This document shows positions 61,801 through 64,000 of a stretch of 64,000 nucleotides of DNA, piece after piece (within the stretch, counting starts at the first letter, position 1; each line of letters opens with the position of its first letter). The notes under the pieces are model-generated. The model saw only the letters and a list, made by a program, of their open reading frames with translations, did not search any database and had not been told where the DNA came from. The translations under genes were made by a program, and so were the position numbers. This stretch comes from an uncultured Oscillospiraceae bacterium. Lineage in GTDB: Bacteria; Bacillota; Clostridia; Oscillospirales; Oscillospiraceae. The stretch spans positions 43,866-107,865 of the forward strand of contig CATLAL010000007.1 of assembly GCA_949878425.1 (NCBI GenBank), in the 5' to 3' direction.

Positions 61801-62693
61801 GCGGCTGGAGCGCGGAGGAGGGGCTCCTGGTCCACAGCGGCAGCGTGGACGTGCTGACGGAGGCGGGCAGCAAATCCGTGTACCTGGTGGTATCCTCCAC
61901 CGGCAGCGTGGAGGGCTTTTTGGACCTCCACAGCGGAGAGGAGCCCGTCCCCTATCCGGGGCCCGGCGAGGCGGTGGTCAACGTGGGGCTGGCGGAAAAC
62001 CTGGGCATCGCCCAGGGAGACGCCATCCAGCTGCGGGACGGGGATCTGGGGACCCTGGATGTCACCGTCTCCGCCATTGCCGACAACTACGTCTTTAACT
62101 ACGTCTATGTCGCCCCGGAGACCTACCGGCAGCAGCTGGGCCAGGTCCCGGAGTACAACGCCCTCTATGTGCTGGGCCATCAGGAGGCCGACCCCTACGG
62201 CGAGGGCGCCGTGCTGCTGGAGGACGACGACGCGGGCAGCGTAGCCGTCAACCAGGCCACCCGGGAGCAGGTGGACAACATGCTCTCCCGGCTGGACTAT
62301 GTGGTGGCGGTGGTGGTGCTCTGCGCGGGTGCCCTGGCCTTTATTGTGCTCTATAACCTGACCAACATCAATATCACCGAGCGCGTCCGGGAGATCGCCA
62401 CCATTAAGGTCCTGGGGTTCCAGCAGAACGAGGTGGCTGCGTATGTGTTCCGGGAGATCAATATCCTCTCCCTGCTGGGCAGCCTGGCGGGACTGCCTAT
62501 GGGCAAGTGGCTCCACGCCTTTGTGATGGAGCAGATTCAGATTGACTCCGTGTTCTTCGCCTGCCGGATTACCCCTCTCAGCTACCTCCTCTCCCTGGGC
62601 ATGACCATGCTCTTTACGCTGGCCATCTCCCTGGGCATGCGGCCCCGGCTGCGTCGGATCGATATGGCTGAGTCGCTGAAATCCATTGAATAG
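58821..62693 (+). CDS. Giant FtsX-like ABC permease with long coiled-coil insert
   Basis: 1290 residues. N-terminal helix (YLAILAIVGLGVGFFAGLRG), an extracytoplasmic domain, then a ~480-residue region (about 245-735) rich in Glu, Ala, Asp and Leu with repeating ELADG/ELxEA units, expected to be coiled coil. After that come FtsX-type helices (FPVFFFLVAALVCMTTMKRM; GVLKALGYGNGQIMGKY) and a second FtsX module at the C-terminus (VLCAGALAFIVLYNLTN; IKVLGFQQNEVAAYVF). Three related GWxxYNxGxAxA segments mark internal duplication. With the ATPase it probably acts on lipids, peptides or envelope enzymes rather than importing solutes. Confidence 0.92.
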   Translation: MVRTLLKSSLREIRRSLGRYLAILAIVGLGVGFFAGLRGSQPAMMATGVDYLARQRLYDFRLLSTLGFTREDVDRFAALEGVEAARGAVYTDFLVQLEDGEEHVFRAHSLTEGVNLPSLKAGRMPEAPDECLADARYFGEDALGGVFAVSDSNDEDTRELLHCGAYTIVGVAWSPYYLNYERGTSSLGSGSVAGFVYIPEDGFDFEAYYEIYLTLEEQPDAYSDAYDQRIDGLKPAVEALSEERADLRYETLYADALEELQDGEREVADGWDTYRSERSDADGELADAYRELTDGEREYRQALEDYEQGRRDYADGQREYADALQKLADAEAELADGEAELADGEEKLADAEREIADGQRELEDARRELDEGWADYNEGKADAEAELAEAYEKLTDGEREYADGLTEYEDGAAQLDEARAELEEGARTLQDSSLQLGDAQRALDAAWTELQAGQQQLEESAVQLDAARTQLEQGEEEYKAGYQLLEQTAQQMGVPVEVLLATPQGAALTAARAELDRGWETYRSGLAQYEAGLAEYEAGSEAYWANAKQVEAAQRQLDQGWQELAEGRQEIADAQAELDEARAALEEAREELDQGWSDYNEGRADADAELAEAYEKLTDGEAEYAEGLAELDDGRRELEDARAELAEAREKLADGRRELADGKAELADAGRELRDARKELERAPGELADAREELDDGWREYNDGRAEADEEFADAERELREAEEELADAREKLADLKTASTYVLTREENTGYACFRSDTSIIEAISVVFPVFFFLVAALVCMTTMKRMVDEQRTQIGVLKALGYGNGQIMGKYLFYSGSAALIGSTAGYALGANGLPWIFWEIYGIIYGFAPLKRVVLPGLLLLSVGAALLCSLGATWLSCRVELSRQAAELIRPKAPRAGRRVFLEYITPLWRRLSFLYKVSARNVLRYRSRLVMMVLGIGGCTALLATGFGVRDSIKHVADDQFEEITLYDYAVSFQEAQTQASAEAYLARCGWSAEEGLLVHSGSVDVLTEAGSKSVYLVVSSTGSVEGFLDLHSGEEPVPYPGPGEAVVNVGLAENLGIAQGDAIQLRDGDLGTLDVTVSAIADNYVFNYVYVAPETYRQQLGQVPEYNALYVLGHQEADPYGEGAVLLEDDDAGSVAVNQATREQVDNMLSRLDYVVAVVVLCAGALAFIVLYNLTNINITERVREIATIKVLGFQQNEVAAYVFREINILSLLGSLAGLPMGKWLHAFVMEQIQIDSVFFACRITPLSYLLSLGMTMLFTLAISLGMRPRLRRIDMAESLKSIE

Positions 62694-62745
62694 CCCGCAG
62701 AAAGCCCGGGAAAACGCGCCGCGTTTTCCCGGGCTTTCTGCGGGC
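62693..62745 (+). terminator. Very strong terminator hairpin after the permease
   Basis: 25-bp perfect arms (62693-62717 and 62721-62745; arm starts GCCCGCAGAAAGCCC) around GCC. The first base is the last base of the permease stop. It insulates the rRNA operon from the ABC operon. Confidence 0.75.
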
Positions 62746-62790
62746 AAAGGGCCATCCGAAAAAAAGGTTGAAAAAAGTAGGAGAAAGGGC

Positions 62791-62819
62791 TTGACAAAGG
62801 GGGAAGGATCTGGTAATAT
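62791..62819 (+). promoter_or_regulatory. rRNA promoter P1
   Basis: TTGACA (62791-62796), 17-bp spacer, TAATAT (62814-62819). The preceding sequence, GGGC directly before the -35, is shared with P2. Confidence 0.8.
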
Positions 62820-62894
62820 AGCGGAGCTGTCTGAGGAACGGAAGCAAACGAGGTTGAGTCTGAAAAGAGCTTGAAAAAAAGATAAAAAAAGGGC

Positions 62895-62923
62895 TTGACA
62901 AACGGGCACGGATGTGATAAGAT
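62895..62923 (+). promoter_or_regulatory. rRNA promoter P2
   Basis: TTGACA (62895-62900), 17-bp spacer ending TGA, TAAGAT (62918-62923). The A-rich run and GGGCTTGACAAA repeat the P1 layout 104 bp later, so the tandem promoters probably arose by duplication. The 62924-63136 leader shows no gene or tRNA. Confidence 0.85.
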
Positions 62924-63136
62924 AGCAACTGTTCCGCCGCTGAGAGGCGCGGGCGAGTACCTTGTAAATTAAACAATGTAACGAACGAAAAGCACCAGAA
63001 TTCAGGGCTCGAGAGGGCCTTGAGGAGAGCTGCGAGGCGGGGTTCAGTCAATTACCCGCCGAAGCGGCAAAAAAGGTTGAAGCTAAGATAAGCTTCAATA
63101 AAGTGATTTAAACAGCGTCGACTGTTTAGGTACCAT

Positions 63137-64000
<864 letters not shown>

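Overview
The window is a GC-rich Gram-positive chromosome segment, most likely from an uncultured or little-studied member of the Oscillospiraceae (Clostridia). The partial 16S rRNA gene at the right edge resembles, from memory, the Oscillibacter/Dysosmobacter/Vescimonas group; no search was run. Gene content agrees: sporulation and cell-wall style proteins (GerMN lipoprotein, D-Ala-D-Ala carboxypeptidase), BlaI/M56, XpaC-like, DUF896, MATE, and A/T-rich extended -10 promoters (TGnTATAAT) set in GC-rich DNA. There is no phage, plasmid, CRISPR array or complete insertion sequence. It reads as ordinary core chromosome with many intergenic repeats.

Layout. 1-2.3 kb (minus): molybdenum-cofactor operon moaC, mogA/moaE-like fusion, moaA (cut by the left edge). 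2.5-3.5 kb: gap. 3.75-5.66 kb (plus): kinase-like ATPase protein and mnmA, convergent with a NifX-like His/Cys-tailed protein. 6.4-9.1 kb: LTA-synthase-like sulfatase and DUF3786. 9.2-12 kb (minus): a 34-codon small gene with its own promoter and terminator, a GT4 glycosyltransferase and a patatin. 12.2-17.4 kb (plus): GNAT, mnmE, acyl-ACP thioesterase, DUF6440, M18 aminopeptidase. 17.6-23.7 kb (minus): XpaC-like, DUF896, YlmH, ABC exporter, smpB, a small membrane peptide, MgtC. 24-27 kb (plus): phenylacetate-CoA ligase, ACT protein, aminotransferase. 27.2-30.8 kb (minus): gene remnant, pgsA, rimO, NUDIX, recX. 31.3-40.1 kb (plus): MATE, cysteine desulfidase, DUF255 thioredoxin-like protein, PstS-like lipoprotein plus a second lipoprotein, amidohydrolase. 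40.4-53.6 kb (minus): hybrid histidine kinase with its solute-binding lipoprotein, DUF362, recG, pyridoxal kinase, GerMN, kinase/regulator pair, comEA. 53.7-55.1 kb: D-Ala-D-Ala carboxypeptidase. 55.2-57.8 kb (minus): TraX-like, M56 and BlaI. 58.1-62.7 kb (plus): ABC ATPase and a giant FtsX-like permease. 62.7-64 kb: strong terminator, two rRNA promoters, 16S rRNA (cut by the right edge).

The most unusual feature is the intergenic DNA. A two-hairpin element recurs at least nine times. Both stems change by paired substitutions while the linker and a GTATGCC end stay constant, and the GTATGCC end always faces the adjoining gene. A second family of about 165 bp with imperfect terminal inverted repeats looks like a MITE. 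A 536-bp inverted-repeat-bounded block and a short palindrome family (TGTAGGGGCGGGC and variants) add to this. Other points of note are a compact 34-aa transcription unit, a kinase-like protein whose H-box histidine appears to be glycine, a MerR-type promoter geometry before the DUF362 gene, and a 34-bp tandem duplication that has separated the M56 stop codon from the TraX start.
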